From positions 1,911,013 to 1,975,012 of the forward strand of contig NZ_JH719942.1 in assembly GCF_000275825.1 (NCBI RefSeq): DNA of 64,000 nucleotides. Direction: 5' to 3'. The notes beneath the pieces are model-generated. The model did no database searches. It was not told the DNA's origin and saw only the letters and a list, made by a program, of their open reading frames with translations. A program made the translations under genes and the position numbers. Position 1 is the stretch's first letter. Every line of letters begins with the position of its first letter. This stretch comes from Saprospira grandis DSM 2844. GTDB lineage: Bacteria; Bacteroidota; Bacteroidia; Chitinophagales; Saprospiraceae. This document shows positions 1-6,681 of this stretch, in pieces.

Positions 1-441
1 TTTTTCAAAAAGGCCATCAAAGTCAAGAGCGCCATGTTGCGCCTCAATAATTTTGCGGACCTCCTCCAAATGGATTTCGTTAATATTGCTGAGCAAAAAG
101 AGGCGGTGCCCCTTGGCCCGCAACTTTTGTAGCGTATTGATGCGCTGGGCGGGCAGCTCGAGCAGCATGGCGTTCCAGGCTATTTTAGCTTGAGCCTTAT
201 CTATGGGCCGCTCGGCCAATGCTACAAAGCGGGCCAAAAAATCATCGGCTGAAATTTGGCCTCTTTCAAAACGCTCAAAATGCGCCTCTTGGGCCAAAAG
301 GCCAAAAATTCGGTTAAACTCGGCCTCGCTACCGGCCAAGCTTTTAAAACAAGCCATCGTTCGGGGAATATCAAGGTTGAGAATTACCCCGCCAAGGTCA
401 AAAAGGATGTTTTTGGGAAAAAGCATAATATTTTGCATCAT
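1..441 (-). CDS. HAD-superfamily hydrolase, N-terminal part (runs off window start)
   Basis: The minus strand from position 441 is open to the window edge (147 codons, no stop). The N-terminus holds the haloacid dehalogenase motif I as FDLGGVILNLD (about residues 14-24), the nucleophile Asp being the D of FDLGG. It is followed by a helical cap-like segment and a motif II-like LFLLSNINE (around residue 118). This fits the subfamily IA (beta-PGM/phosphatase-like) HAD hydrolases, cytosolic phosphatases of small metabolites. Motifs III and IV lie outside the window, so the substrate cannot be guessed. Two adjacent ATG codons (441 and 438) are equally good starts. It is divergent from the tRNA gene that follows. 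The family call is firm; specificity is unknown. Confidence 0.88.
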   Translation of the reverse strand, partial: MMQNIMLFPKNILFDLGGVILNLDIPRTMACFKSLAGSEAEFNRIFGLLAQEAHFERFERGQISADDFLARFVALAERPIDKAQAKIAWNAMLLELPAQRINTLQKLRAKGHRLFLLSNINEIHLEEVRKIIEAQHGALDFDGLFEK

Positions 442-517
442 TTTTTAGGTCCTAAAAAAATTAGTTCTTACTTTTGTCTTCGCAAACTAATGAAAAAACC
501 GAGGTTTGCGAAAAAAT

Positions 518-591
518 GGTCCTATAGCTCAGTCGGTTAGAGCAACTGACTCATAATCAGTGGGTCCTTGGTTCGAGCCCAAGTGGGACCA
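518..591 (+). tRNA. tRNA-Met (CAU anticodon)
   Basis: A complete cloverleaf can be drawn: acceptor stem GGTCCTA/TGGGACC with one G-U pair, a D-arm with AGCTCAGTCGGTTAGAGC, an anticodon stem ACTGA/TCAGT around loop CTCATAA (anticodon CAT), and a T-arm with GGTTCGAGCC. CCA is not encoded; the discriminator A is followed by CCC. The sequence resembles elongator tRNA-Met. A lysidine-modified tRNA-Ile(CAU) cannot be excluded by eye because both share the CTCATAA loop. Confidence 0.93.
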
Positions 592-595
592 CCCG

Positions 596-628
596 CCTCA
601 ATGTCCTGCCGGATATTGAGGTTTTTTT
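596..628 (+). terminator. Intrinsic terminator after tRNA
   Basis: Stem CCTCAATGTCC pairs with GGATATTGAGG (one G-T pair) around loop TGCC, followed by seven T. It begins 5 nt after the tRNA and ends its transcript. Confidence 0.85.
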
Positions 629-644
629 GTTTTGGGAGCTAGGC

Positions 645-811
645 AAAAAAAAGAGAAGCCCTAAGGCTTCTCTAGACAGACAAATGAGACAACAATTAAA
701 AGACCTACACTAAAACGATAAGAACTTTTTCTATTGAATTGAAATAGAGCAAAGGTGTGTAAACCCTTTGTCCTATGACTAAAGTTGAGCGGTGAACTTC
801 CCTTTTCCCGC
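645..811 (-). ncRNA. Candidate small RNA with own promoter and terminator
   Basis: No convincing protein is coded in 629-920, but the minus strand has the layout of a stand-alone RNA gene. A TACCTTTG box (817-824) matches the Bacteroidota -7 consensus. About 165 nt downstream a perfect 9-bp hairpin (AGAGAAGCC/GGCTTCTCT, 652-673) runs into eight U. Between them I can fold a 5' hairpin AGCGG/CCGCT and a middle hairpin with CAAAGG/CCTTTG arms. The length is near that of 6S RNA, but I cannot show the 6S central bubble. An antisense ORF of 77 codons here has no family features and overlaps the terminator. Confidence 0.45.
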
Positions 812-816
812 TGTTT

Positions 817-824
817 CAAAGGTA
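817..824 (-). promoter_or_regulatory. -7 box TACCTTTG for the candidate small RNA
   Basis: Exact match to the Bacteroidota sigma-A -7 consensus TAnnTTTG on the minus strand. A clear -33 TTTG at the normal distance is not visible, so support is moderate. Confidence 0.4.
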
Positions 825-920
825 AAACAAAAAGGAGTAATTGTAAAATTTTTACAGCTTTTTGTTTATGTTTTTTAAAACAAATAGTTGGCAATAGCCG
901 CTTCTATCAGCTAAAAGCTT

Positions 921-1535
921 ATGAAAATCATTTGTATAGGGCGTAATTATGCCGAGCATGCCGCAGAGTTAAATAATGCTATACCCAAGCAGCCGCTTAT
1001 TTTTATGAAGCCCAGTACGGCCTTATTGAAAGACGGCAAAGCCTTTTATTATCCTGAATTTAGCCAAGACATTCATTATGAGCTAGAGTTGGTGGTTAAG
1101 ATTTGCCGAACGGGCAAATCGGTGGCGCCAAAATTTGCCCATAAATATTATGAGGAAGTGGGTTTGGGCATAGACCTAACGGCCAGAGATTTGCAGGGCA
1201 AATGCAAAGAAAATGGGCATCCTTGGGAAATCGCCAAGGCCTTTGATCATTCGGCTATTGTGGGGCGTTTTTTGCCCAAGGCCGAGGCCCAAGAAGCCGA
1301 GGGGCATTATTGTTTTGAGTTGCAGCAAAATGGCCAAAGCGTTCAGCAGGGCGATAGCCGCAATATGATTACAGATATAGACAATTTGATTGCTTATGTC
1401 TCTAAGTTTTTCAGTTTGCAAAAGGGAGACCTTATATTTACAGGAACGCCAGCTGGCGTGGGGCCCATTGCCCAAGGCCAAGAGTATAAAGGCTTTTTGA
1501 AGGGCCAAGAATTACTGAGCTGCGAAATTCGCTAA
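921..1535 (+). CDS. Fumarylacetoacetate hydrolase (FAH) family protein
   Basis: 204 residues, the size of single-domain FAH proteins (acylpyruvases, oxaloacetate decarboxylase/tautomerases, HpcE-like isomerases). Family features: N-terminal CIGRNYAEH (5-13), PLIFMKP (25-31), metal ligands in YELEL (E54, E56) and GIDLTARD (D85), and the C-terminal LIFTGTPAGVGP block (171-182). The enzyme should be cytosolic and bind Mg2+ or Mn2+, acting on a small beta-keto acid; which one cannot be told. The ATG at 921 gives the family's usual N-terminus, so no extension is needed. The next gene lies 205 bp away behind a repeat, so it is probably its own transcription unit. Confidence 0.92.
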   Translation: MKIICIGRNYAEHAAELNNAIPKQPLIFMKPSTALLKDGKAFYYPEFSQDIHYELELVVKICRTGKSVAPKFAHKYYEEVGLGIDLTARDLQGKCKENGHPWEIAKAFDHSAIVGRFLPKAEAQEAEGHYCFELQQNGQSVQQGDSRNMITDIDNLIAYVSKFFSLQKGDLIFTGTPAGVGPIAQGQEYKGFLKGQELLSCEIR

Positions 1536-1575
1536 ACTTTTATGAGGGCTTTGGCCCTCTTTAGGCAAGCCTTTT

Positions 1576-1730
1576 GGCTGTGGGCCTTGGCCCACAGTAT
1601 CGGCTGAGGGATGGATAAGGGGGCGGCGCAGCCGCAGACCCAGCGGGCGCAGCCCGCGCAGGGCCGAGCAGACCTGCGAGCCCTGACACAGCCCGACCCA
1701 AGGCCGAAGGCCGCAGGGGCAGCCCCAAAA
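1576..1730 (-). repeat. Mosaic palindromic repeat R1, type A
   Basis: Minus-strand copy, so the TTTTGGGGCTGCC end is at the right, 10 bp before the next gene start. Arms: GGCCGAAGGCC near the T-end, GCGGGCGCAGCCCGC after the core, GCGGCGCAGCCGC next, and TGGGCCTTGGCCCA beyond the CATCCCTCAGCC end. The core carries the shared CAGGTCTGCTCGGCCCT. Confidence 0.85.
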
Positions 1731-1740
1731 CAAAGCAATT

Positions 1741-2070
1741 ATGGCAAGAAAAAAACTAAATATCAATATTCGGGCATGGATAGACAAACTGCCCCCCAGC
1801 CTCCGCAACAAATATGTGGTGGCCGCTATTGTCTATGGCTTTTGGATGCTGCTTTTTGATCAGCACAGCATCATGAACCAGTATCGGCTCAATAAAACCT
1901 TGCAAGAACTGCAAACCAAAAAGGCCTATTTTGAGGATGAAATTGAAAAAGACAGCCGCAAAAGAGAAAACCTGAGCACCGATGACCGCCACCTCGAGCA
2001 ATTTGCCCGAGAAGAACACCTGATGAAAAAAGATGATGAGGATATCTTTATCATTCAAAAGAAACCTTAG
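1741..2070 (+). CDS. Septum formation initiator protein (DivIC/FtsB family)
   Basis: 109 residues. A short basic cytoplasmic N-terminus (MARKKLNI) precedes one membrane helix (about 25-40, YVVAAIVYGFWMLL). Next comes a heptad-rich coiled coil (about 45-75), then the family's C-terminal signature region with FAREEHLMKK. Proteins of this shape sit in the divisome as bitopic partners of FtsL-like proteins and help switch on septal wall synthesis. In Bacteroidota this gene commonly lies near eno or FAH-like genes, but I rely on the topology and the FAREE motif. ATG at 1741 follows the R1 repeat by 10 bp, so its promoter must lie inside or before the repeat. Confidence 0.87.
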   Translation: MARKKLNINIRAWIDKLPPSLRNKYVVAAIVYGFWMLLFDQHSIMNQYRLNKTLQELQTKKAYFEDEIEKDSRKRENLSTDDRHLEQFAREEHLMKKDDEDIFIIQKKP

Positions 2071-2077
2071 AGGGAAA

Positions 2078-2108
2078 TTGGCAGGCTAAATATAATTTTC
2101 TAAATTTG
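2078..2108 (+). promoter_or_regulatory. Bacteroidota-type promoter for sucD
   Basis: TAAATTTG at 2101-2108 fits TAnnTTTG, with a TTGG -33-like element at 2078-2081, 19 bp upstream. Predicted leader of about 55 nt to the ATG at 2170. Confidence 0.55.
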
Positions 2109-2169
2109 AAGGTAATTGTAAGAGCGGAAAACCCGTTCTGTCTATCACTTGTTTTAAAACCCTTTTTTC

Positions 2170-3051
2170 ATGTCGGTACTCGTTAATAAAGACTCTAAGA
2201 TTGTCGTTCAAGGTTTTACCGGAAAGGAAGGCTCTTTCCACGGTCAACAGATGATTGAATATGGCACCAATGTGGTAGCCGGTGTAACTCCAGGTAAAGG
2301 AGGAACTAGCCATTTGGACCGCCCGGTTTTTAATACTGTAGAAGATGCAGTAAAAGAGACTGGCGCCGATGTTTCTATCATTTTTGTCCCCCCAGCTTTT
2401 GCTGCTGATGCCGTTTTGGAAGCTGCCGATGCTGGTGTAGACCTCATCGTTTGCATCACAGAGGGCATTCCCGTGCAAGACATGTTGAAGGTGAAGGCTT
2501 ATGTTAATGATAAAGGCGTGCGCCTCATTGGCCCCAACTGCCCCGGTATTATTACCCCTGGCGGTGCCAAGGTAGGCATCATGCCCGGCTTTATCCACAA
2601 CCCCGGCCGCATTGGTATCGTTTCTAAATCTGGTACCCTCACTTATGAGGCCGTAGACCAAGTAACTAAGGCCGGTTTGGGCCAATCTACTTGTATCGGT
2701 ATTGGTGGTGACCCCGTTTTGGGCACGCCCATGATTGAGGCCGTACAGCTTCTTATGGCTGATCCCGACACCGACGCTATCGTTATGATTGGCGAAATCG
2801 GAGGCCAAATGGAGGTAGAAACTGCCCGCTGGATCAAAGCACATGGTACTAAACCCGTAGTGGGCTTTATCGCTGGTAAAACAGCGCCCAAAGGCCGCAA
2901 AATGGGCCATGCTGGTGCTATCGTTGGCGGTAAAGATGATACTGCAGAAGCCAAATACGCTATTCTTCGCGAATGTGGCGTAATCACTGTCGATACTCCC
3001 GCCCAAATTGGCGTAACTATCGTTAAAGCACTAGAAGCTGTTAAAGCTTAA
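2170..3051 (+). CDS. sucD: Succinyl-CoA synthetase, alpha subunit
   Basis: 293 residues, the normal length. It has the CoA-binding Rossmann loop [11 protein letters not shown] (15-25), the signature [11 protein letters not shown] (121-131) and the phosphohistidine segment [11 protein letters not shown] with the active His at 247. With the beta subunit SucC (not in this window) it converts succinyl-CoA, ADP or GDP and phosphate into succinate, CoA and nucleoside triphosphate, the substrate-level phosphorylation step of the TCA cycle. The gene stands alone: a promoter-like TAAATTTG lies upstream and a terminator downstream, so sucC must be made elsewhere. Codon use (many third-position C in GGC, ATC and CCC) looks optimised for high expression. 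The long antisense ORF over it is a shadow. Confidence 0.98.
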   Translation: MSVLVNKDSKIVVQGFTGKEGSFHGQQMIEYGTNVVAGVTPGKGGTSHLDRPVFNTVEDAVKETGADVSIIFVPPAFAADAVLEAADAGVDLIVCITEGIPVQDMLKVKAYVNDKGVRLIGPNCPGIITPGGAKVGIMPGFIHNPGRIGIVSKSGTLTYEAVDQVTKAGLGQSTCIGIGGDPVLGTPMIEAVQLLMADPDTDAIVMIGEIGGQMEVETARWIKAHGTKPVVGFIAGKTAPKGRKMGHAGAIVGGKDDTAEAKYAILRECGVITVDTPAQIGVTIVKALEAVKA

Positions 3052-3079
3052 GCAGCATACATAATGCTCAGACTGACTA

Positions 3080-3117
3080 AAGGGTCACTTCTTTCTATGA
3101 GGGGTGACTCTTTTTTT
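3080..3117 (+). terminator. Intrinsic terminator after sucD
   Basis: AAGGGTCAC pairs with GTGACTCTT (one G-T), followed by a seven-T run. It ends 15 bp before repeat R2. Confidence 0.75.
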
Positions 3118-3131
3118 ATGAAGCTTTTTTA

Positions 3132-3261
3132 TTTGGGGCTGCCCCGCCCTGCGGGCGGGTCGGGCTGTTTCAGGGCTCGCTATTCGCTCGGCCCTTCGCT
3201 TTTTTCGCTTCGCTCAAAAAGCTCGGTCTGGCCTTCGGCCCCCCTTGTCCATCCCTCAGCC
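3132..3261 (+). repeat. Mosaic palindromic repeat R2, type A (interrupted)
   Basis: Plus-strand copy starting TTTGGGGCTGCC shortly after the sucD terminator. Arms: CCGCCCTGCGGGCGGG, a GCTTTTT/AAAAAGC hairpin, and GGCCTTCGGCC. After CATCCCTCAGCC the expected fourth arm (GGCGGCTTCGCCGCC) is displaced to 3424-3444 by an inserted segment. Confidence 0.85.
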
Positions 3262-3423
3262 AGATTTAATCGCGCTGCTTTGGCCATGGTTTGCTATGAA
3301 TTTTTGGCTAGGCCAGCTATTTTTTAAGGGCATAGCCTTCGCTATGGCCGAGGAAAATAGGGCCGACTAGCGGGAAATTGCTGCAAACTATAAAAGTGAG
3401 TGCGTTTAAATCTGGCTATTGCC
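3262..3423 (+). mobile_element. 162-bp MITE-like insertion inside repeat R2
   Basis: In R8 and R10, CCCTCAGCC is followed directly by TGCGGCGGCTTCGCC. Here the two halves are separated by 162 bp. The inserted piece has near-terminal inverted repeats CCAGATTTAA (3260-3269) and TTAAATCTGG (3406-3415). A GCC trinucleotide sits on both sides (3259-3261 and 3421-3423), as a 3-bp target duplication would. It contains an inner hairpin GGCATAGCCTTCGCTATGGCC-like segment at about 3328-3345 and no ORF. Confidence 0.55.
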
Positions 3424-3476
3424 TGCGGCGGCTTCGCCGCCTGCAAAAGGCAGAAGCAAACCAAAATATCAATCAT

Positions 3477-4220
3477 ATGAAACCCCTTTTTTCGGCTCTT
3501 ACCCTTAGCCTATTTTTATTTTCCGCCTGCCAACCTCCAGCCCCCAAATCAATCAAAGCCTATTATTTTCCGATCAAAGCCCTCGAAGAACCCCAAGTCT
3601 ATGAGTATGTAGATGACAGCACGGGCCAAGTAGATTATTGGCTCTATAATACGGTTTATGATAAAGCGGGCAACCAATTTTTGTTAGGGACCAACTACAA
3701 CCAAAAAGGAGAACAACAACAGTTTTTCCGCAGCCAAATCCTAGCCGATGGGGCCATCCTCAAAGATTATCGCTTCTTCCAAACCGATAGCAGCGGAAAA
3801 AGCCATACGAGCTCGGCCAAAATTAAAGAGCCCGTTCTCTATCCTTTTAAGCCTACCCAAGAAGAGGGGCAGGTGTATCGCTTTTGGGTCAATTTTAGCA
3901 TAGCCCCCGATACCGCAGTTATTTATGATATTGTTCGCAACAGAAGCTTGTCTAAAGAAGCCCTTACCTTTAGTTGGGAGGGCCAAGAACTGCCCGCCAT
4001 CCAATTAGATGTAGAAGAGTTTTCAGAAACCAATGATTCGATCAATGGTGGCCACTGGAAAATACAAGGCCAACGCCAAGAAATTTATGCCCAAGGCTTA
4101 GGCTTGGTCTACATCAAAAGCATCTCTGATGCGGCCCGCCAACATAGCCGCCTAAAAAGACGGCTGAGTAGCGAGGAATTTCAGGCCCTTTTTCAAAATA
4201 AAAACCTTAAGGCCCAATAA
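3477..4220 (+). CDS. Hypothetical lipoprotein
   Basis: 247 residues from the ATG at 3477. This start gives a clean lipoprotein signal peptide MKPLFSALTLSLFLFSAC with the lipid-accepting Cys at residue 18; the longer open frame reads into repeat DNA and has no signal. The mature part is rich in Tyr, Gln and charged residues with alternating hydrophobic stretches typical of beta-structure, with no motif I can name. It should be anchored to the inner or outer membrane. It is followed 40 bp later by the QueD-like gene, possibly in the same transcript. Real gene with good confidence; function unknown. Confidence 0.8.
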   Translation: MKPLFSALTLSLFLFSACQPPAPKSIKAYYFPIKALEEPQVYEYVDDSTGQVDYWLYNTVYDKAGNQFLLGTNYNQKGEQQQFFRSQILADGAILKDYRFFQTDSSGKSHTSSAKIKEPVLYPFKPTQEEGQVYRFWVNFSIAPDTAVIYDIVRNRSLSKEALTFSWEGQELPAIQLDVEEFSETNDSINGGHWKIQGQRQEIYAQGLGLVYIKSISDAARQHSRLKRRLSSEEFQALFQNKNLKAQ

Positions 4221-4260
4221 CTGTTTGTTTTAAAATCAGTTCACGATCAAAATTATAACT

Positions 4261-4677
4261 ATGCGCCAAATGTCTGTCTATCGCCGTGCTCACTTTAATG
4301 CCGCCCACCGCCTACATAATCCCGCCTGGACCTCCGAGCAAAATGAAGAGGTTTTTGGCCTTTGCAATAATGAATATTATCATGGCCACAACTATGAACT
4401 AGAGGTGAAGGTAACTGGCCCTGTAGACCCCGAAACCGGCTATGTGATTGATCTCAAAATTCTCAATGATATCATTAAACATAAGATTGAGGCCAAATTT
4501 GACCACAAAAACCTCAACCTACAGGTAGAAGAGTTTAAAACCCTTAACCCTACGGCAGAAAATATCTGTTGGCTGATCTGGAAAATCCTCAAAGAACATC
4601 TAGATCCCAAATTTAAGATTGGGGTTCGCCTCTATGAAACGCCCCGCAATTATGTGGAGTATGAAGAGCAGGCCTAG
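4261..4677 (+). CDS. queD: 6-pyruvoyl-tetrahydropterin synthase / 6-carboxytetrahydropterin synthase (QueD family)
   Basis: 138 residues. The zinc ligands are visible: H16 in FNAAHRLH, and H41 and H43 in YYHGHNYE. The catalytic Cys is C35 in GLCNNEY, the acid-base pair is FDHKNLN (D81-H82), and the substrate-anchoring Glu is E126 in LYETPRNYVEY. Members convert 7,8-dihydroneopterin triphosphate either to 6-carboxytetrahydropterin (queuosine pathway) or to 6-pyruvoyltetrahydropterin; the residues seen here do not separate the two. Bacteroidota usually use it for queuosine, hence the tentative symbol. The start may also be the ATG nine bases later (MSVYRRAHF), which is closer to the family N-terminus. 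No other que gene is in the window. Confidence 0.9.
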   Translation: MRQMSVYRRAHFNAAHRLHNPAWTSEQNEEVFGLCNNEYYHGHNYELEVKVTGPVDPETGYVIDLKILNDIIKHKIEAKFDHKNLNLQVEEFKTLNPTAENICWLIWKILKEHLDPKFKIGVRLYETPRNYVEYEEQA

Positions 4678-4878
4678 GCAAAATCTAAATTCTAGCCAAA
4701 AGTTTTTATCTTGCTATAAGCTGTTTGAGAAGCCGCTTTTAGAGCAAGTATTTGTGCGACTTCTTTTCTCTATTCCCATCGCAGCTATCCCCCCCCTAGT
4801 ATGCAGCCCCTTTAGGGCTGTTCCAGATTGAAGTTGCGCTCCTTGAGCAGGACAGCTTCTGGAGTAAATGTCGCCTAC

Positions 4879-5886
4879 ATGCTTGTACGAACTGCTTATA
4901 TTTTTACTATTTGGCTTAGCCTTTTTGCGGCCCCTAAAATAAGTTGGGCCCAGCCCTCTTTTACCCAAAATGGCGCTAGCCAGTTGGTCTCCGAAAACTG
5001 CTACCGCCTCACCTCTGATGAGGTCAACCAAGAGGTGGGAAGCATTTGGTGCGAGTACCCTATCCGTATGGAAAATGCCCTAGAATTGCACTTTGCTGTT
5101 AATTTTGGCTGCAACCGCTATGCTGGTGAAGGCCTGGCCTTTGTCTTTCATCAAGATAAAACAGGCTTTGATGCCCTTGGCTGCGCAGGCAAAAGCCTAG
5201 GTTTTGGCAAAACAAAAGACTGTGAAGGCCTAGCCCCCTCTTTGGCCATTGAGCTAGATAGTAAATATAGCCCTGGCATTGGAGATATGTACTTGCCGCA
5301 TTTGGCAGTGGTCCAAAATGGCCAACAAGAGTTTCCTATTGGCTCGGCCAAACGGCTGCGCAGCAACGGACAATCTGTGGTGGATTGTGAGTATCATGAT
5401 GTCACCATCCGCTGGTCGCCCTCCAAACAATTGCTAGAGGTTCTCTTTGATGGGGAAATCCGCCTGAGCTTGCGCAAAGACCTGAGCCAGTTTTTTGGTA
5501 TGGACCAAGACGTCTATTTCGGCTTTACGGCCAGCACGGGCAAAAAAACCAATATGCAGATGGTCTGCGTGCAGTCGGTCTCGGTTTCTGTAGATGAAGT
5601 TTTTGAGCAAAAACGATCTTTCCAAGAAGGAGTAGGCATTTATCCCAATCCCATCCAAGAGAAACTGACCATAGACCTCCAACTGCCCGAAGAGCAGTAC
5701 ATTCAGATGCAGCTTTTTGATGCAACAGGTAAGCTCATTTATGAAATTCCCACCCATTCTGTTCGACAAAATCAATATTACTTTAATCTGCCTGGTCTTC
5801 CTTCTGGGATCTATTATATTAGCGTGACCAATGGAGACCATCGGGTAAGCAAAAAAATTGTACATATAGCCACTATTCGGGCTTAA
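4879..5886 (+). CDS. Secreted L-type-lectin-like protein with type IX sorting domain
   Basis: The open frame begins at a TTG (4828), but the ATG at 4879 gives a good signal peptide (MLVRTAYIFTIWLSLF...SWAQ), so I choose it (335 residues). After cleavage comes a legume-lectin-like beta-sandwich: conserved EGLAFVFH, LGFG, LAIELDSKYS with an acidic pair, and YHDVTIRWS. The last 85 residues are a Por-secretion (type A) C-terminal domain: GIYPNP, then a beta-rich tail with LPSGIYYISVTNG and a final KKIVHI. It should be exported by Sec, passed across the outer membrane by the type IX system and fixed to the surface, where it would bind carbohydrate. Several Cys may form disulfides. Confidence 0.85.
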   Translation: MLVRTAYIFTIWLSLFAAPKISWAQPSFTQNGASQLVSENCYRLTSDEVNQEVGSIWCEYPIRMENALELHFAVNFGCNRYAGEGLAFVFHQDKTGFDALGCAGKSLGFGKTKDCEGLAPSLAIELDSKYSPGIGDMYLPHLAVVQNGQQEFPIGSAKRLRSNGQSVVDCEYHDVTIRWSPSKQLLEVLFDGEIRLSLRKDLSQFFGMDQDVYFGFTASTGKKTNMQMVCVQSVSVSVDEVFEQKRSFQEGVGIYPNPIQEKLTIDLQLPEEQYIQMQLFDATGKLIYEIPTHSVRQNQYYFNLPGLPSGIYYISVTNGDHRVSKKIVHIATIRA

Positions 5887-5901
5887 AATTATTTGGGGTT
5901 T

Positions 5902-6426
5902 ATGGCGCTAATTAAAACCGTAAGAGGAAAGACACCCAGCTGGGGCAAAAATTGTTTTTTGGCCGAAAATGCCACGCTCACTGGCGATATTGAAATGGGC
6001 GACGACTGTAGTATCTGGTTTCAGGCTGTGCTCAGAGGAGATGTCAATAGCATTCGAATTGGCAATAAGGTGAATATTCAGGATGGGGCAGTGGTGCACT
6101 GTACCTACCAAAAAACAAAAACAACTATAGGCAATTCAGTTTCTATTGGACATCGGGCATTGGTGCATGGTTGTACGATTGGCAACAAGGTACTGGTGGG
6201 CATGGGCGCCATTATTATGGATAATGCCGTAGTGCCCGACAACTGCCTGATTGCTGCTGGGGCCCTGATTTTAGAAAATGCCCAATTAGAATCTAATGCA
6301 GTTTATGCGGGAGTGCCCGCCAAAAAAATAAAATCTCTTTCTCCAGAGCTCTTCAAAAATGAGATTGAGCGCATTGCCGAGGCCTATATGATGTATGCCT
6401 CCTGGTATGAAGAGGAAGATAAATAG
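5902..6426 (+). CDS. Gamma-carbonic-anhydrase-like hexapeptide-repeat protein
   Basis: 174 residues from ATG 5902 (a TTG nine bases upstream is less likely). The protein is built of left-handed beta-helix hexapeptide repeats such as LTGDIEMGDDCSIW, NKVNIQDGAVVH and NKVLVGMGAI, followed by the C-terminal helix ELFKNEIERIAEAYMMYASWY. Zinc-ligand histidines are in place: VVHCTY, IGHRALVHGC. This is the YrdA/PaaY/CaiE-type branch of the gamma-CA family, trimeric and cytosolic. Some members hydrate CO2; others have no known activity. It starts 15 bp after the lectin-like gene and ends at its own terminator, so the two may be co-transcribed. Confidence 0.9.
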   Translation: MALIKTVRGKTPSWGKNCFLAENATLTGDIEMGDDCSIWFQAVLRGDVNSIRIGNKVNIQDGAVVHCTYQKTKTTIGNSVSIGHRALVHGCTIGNKVLVGMGAIIMDNAVVPDNCLIAAGALILENAQLESNAVYAGVPAKKIKSLSPELFKNEIERIAEAYMMYASWYEEEDK

Positions 6427-6436
6427 AGAATAAAAG

Positions 6437-6459
6437 AAGGGCTCCATTGGCCCTTTTTT
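6437..6459 (+). terminator. Intrinsic terminator
   Basis: AAGGGC/GCCCTT stem with a 7-nt loop and a T run, 11 bp after the gamma-CA stop codon. Confidence 0.8.
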
Positions 6460-6502
6460 CTTGCCAACTGATAAAGAATAGCCCTCTTTTTTAGCCCTTA
6501 AT

Positions 6503-6660
6503 GCCAAGAGCCGGCTATCGGCTGAGGGATGGAAAGTGGTGCGGCAAAGCCGCAGACCCAAGTTTTTGAGCGCAGCGAAAAAACTGCAGGGCCGAGCAGA
6601 CTTGCGAGCCACGACAGAGCCCGACCCAAGGCCGAAGGCCGCAGGGGCAGCCCCAAAAAA
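6503..6660 (-). repeat. Mosaic palindromic repeat R3, type A
   Basis: Minus-strand copy; TTTTGGGGCTGCC end at the right, 22 bp before the HEAT-PPIase start. Arms: GGCCGAAGGCC, an AGTTTTT/AAAAACT hairpin, GCGGCAAAGCCGC, and AGCCGGCT beyond CATCCCTCAGCC. It is open in one frame, so the next gene's ORF falsely extends into it. Confidence 0.85.
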
Positions 6661-6681
6661 ATACAGAAGTTAATACAAATC

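Noticed and set aside
661..894. 77-codon minus-strand gene
   Set aside because: No recognisable domain, overlaps a terminator hairpin, and has an internal promoter box; better explained as a small RNA.
2086..3006. 306-codon antisense ORF over sucD
   Set aside because: Shadow of a biased codon pattern in a certain housekeeping gene.
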